NCBI GenBank assembly: GCA_902774925.1
Contig: CACYKE010000017.1
Span: 30,746-94,745, forward strand
Length of the DNA: 64,000 nt
DNA from: an uncultured Prevotellaceae bacterium
GTDB lineage: Bacteria > Bacteroidota > Bacteroidia > Bacteroidales > Bacteroidaceae
Reading direction: 5' to 3'
Position 1 is the stretch's first letter, and each line of letters begins with the position of its first letter. This document shows, in pieces, positions 63,773 to 64,000 of the stretch. The position numbers and the translations under genes were made by a program. The notes under the pieces were generated by a model, which made no database searches, was not told the origin of the DNA, and saw nothing but the letters and a program-made list of their open reading frames with translations.

Positions 63773-64000
63773 AATTTAAAACGGTCTCTGTGTCGTCTGA
63801 ATCGGCTTCCCGAAGGAATATTAAGGTTTACAATTGCTACTGTTAATGCGCGCGCTCGTTTGTACGATCAGGAGAAGCGACGTTATTTGAGTTCTGGTAC
63901 ACCTCGTCGGGTTCGCCAGACTTTTGAGGATTGGCTGTACGACGTGTGCAACGGCTCGCCCTGCATGGATGACATCAACGCTTACGTGACGGAGAAGTTG
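63770..64000 (+). CDS. Partial reading frame of unknown function, open at the right edge
   Basis: From about 63770 a plus-strand frame stays open to the window end and has protein-like composition (VNARARLYDQEKRRYLSSGT, then TFEDWLYDVCNGSPCMDDIN). No ATG, GTG or TTG start is found in frame before the coding-like part, and no promoter is evident. It may be a 5'-degraded gene, one with a rare start such as ATT at 63833, or an assembly join. Not recognised. Confidence 0.4.

Overview
The window is a continuous, gene-dense chromosomal segment from a member of the Bacteroidota, most likely a Prevotella-type organism. Three things point there. About a dozen intergenic regions carry the Bacteroidota promoter pattern TTTG, a spacer of about 20 bases, then TAnnTTTG. 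The gene families fit: a Rho factor with a very long charged N-terminal insert, a pyrophosphate-dependent phosphofructokinase, DUF4301, DUF4153 and HU-CCDC81/SPOR proteins. The short intergenic filler repeats are also of a kind common in this group. I see no rRNA, tRNA, CRISPR array, insertion sequence or integrase.

Layout. 1-2919 (+): the end of an L,D-transpeptidase gene overlapping an ECF sigma factor, a membrane protein that looks like its anti-sigma factor, and a secreted Spy/CpxP-like helical protein (an envelope-stress module). 2882-5945 (-): FGGY sugar kinase, a structured RNA, riboflavin synthase and endonuclease III. 6150-9170 (+): exported GH2 beta-galactosidase. 9552-16134 (+): an accessory cluster of exported, TPR, membrane and unknown proteins ending in a SUFU-domain protein. 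16563-22632 (-): MFS transporter, hisC, hisD, hisG, an FHA protein and an HU-CCDC81/SPOR protein. 22767-25949 (+): lipoprotein, nitrilase-family amidase and DUF4301. 25977-32607 (-): asparaginase, rho and a pair of dCache/HAMP sensors. 32774-34024 (+): exported carboxypeptidase-regulatory-like protein. 34052-38002 (-): engB and carB.

38142-50 kb (+): RNase P RNA, YihY/BrkB, an AraC-type regulator, DPP III, an AlkD-like protein, a Fur-family regulator, a purA broken by an internal deletion, hisS, a CE12 esterase, cstA, a small beta-barrel, nadC and an M23 lipoprotein. 51445-57398 (-): a five-gene operon (small unknown, acyltransferase, amidase/golvesin-like protein, small unknown, YgiQ radical SAM). 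57586-60116 (+): PPi-PFK and a GH25 lysozyme. 60128-63714 (-): LolA-like, patatin, trmD and RlmD-type methyltransferase. The right edge holds an unrecognised + strand reading frame.

Besides ordinary housekeeping genes, the window has an unusual set of short repeats. Four copies of a terminator-like hairpin have the -33 box of the next promoter in the loop. Tandem 7-, 9-, 21- and 22-bp repeats lie at gene ends and in gaps, and some have become coding sequence. The most notable gene-level points are the purA lesion, a conserved-looking sensor paralogue without phospho-acceptor or ATPase, a DUF4301 protein with nucleotidyltransferase-like motifs, a probably leaderless GTG start, and a 170-nt structured RNA upstream of ribE.
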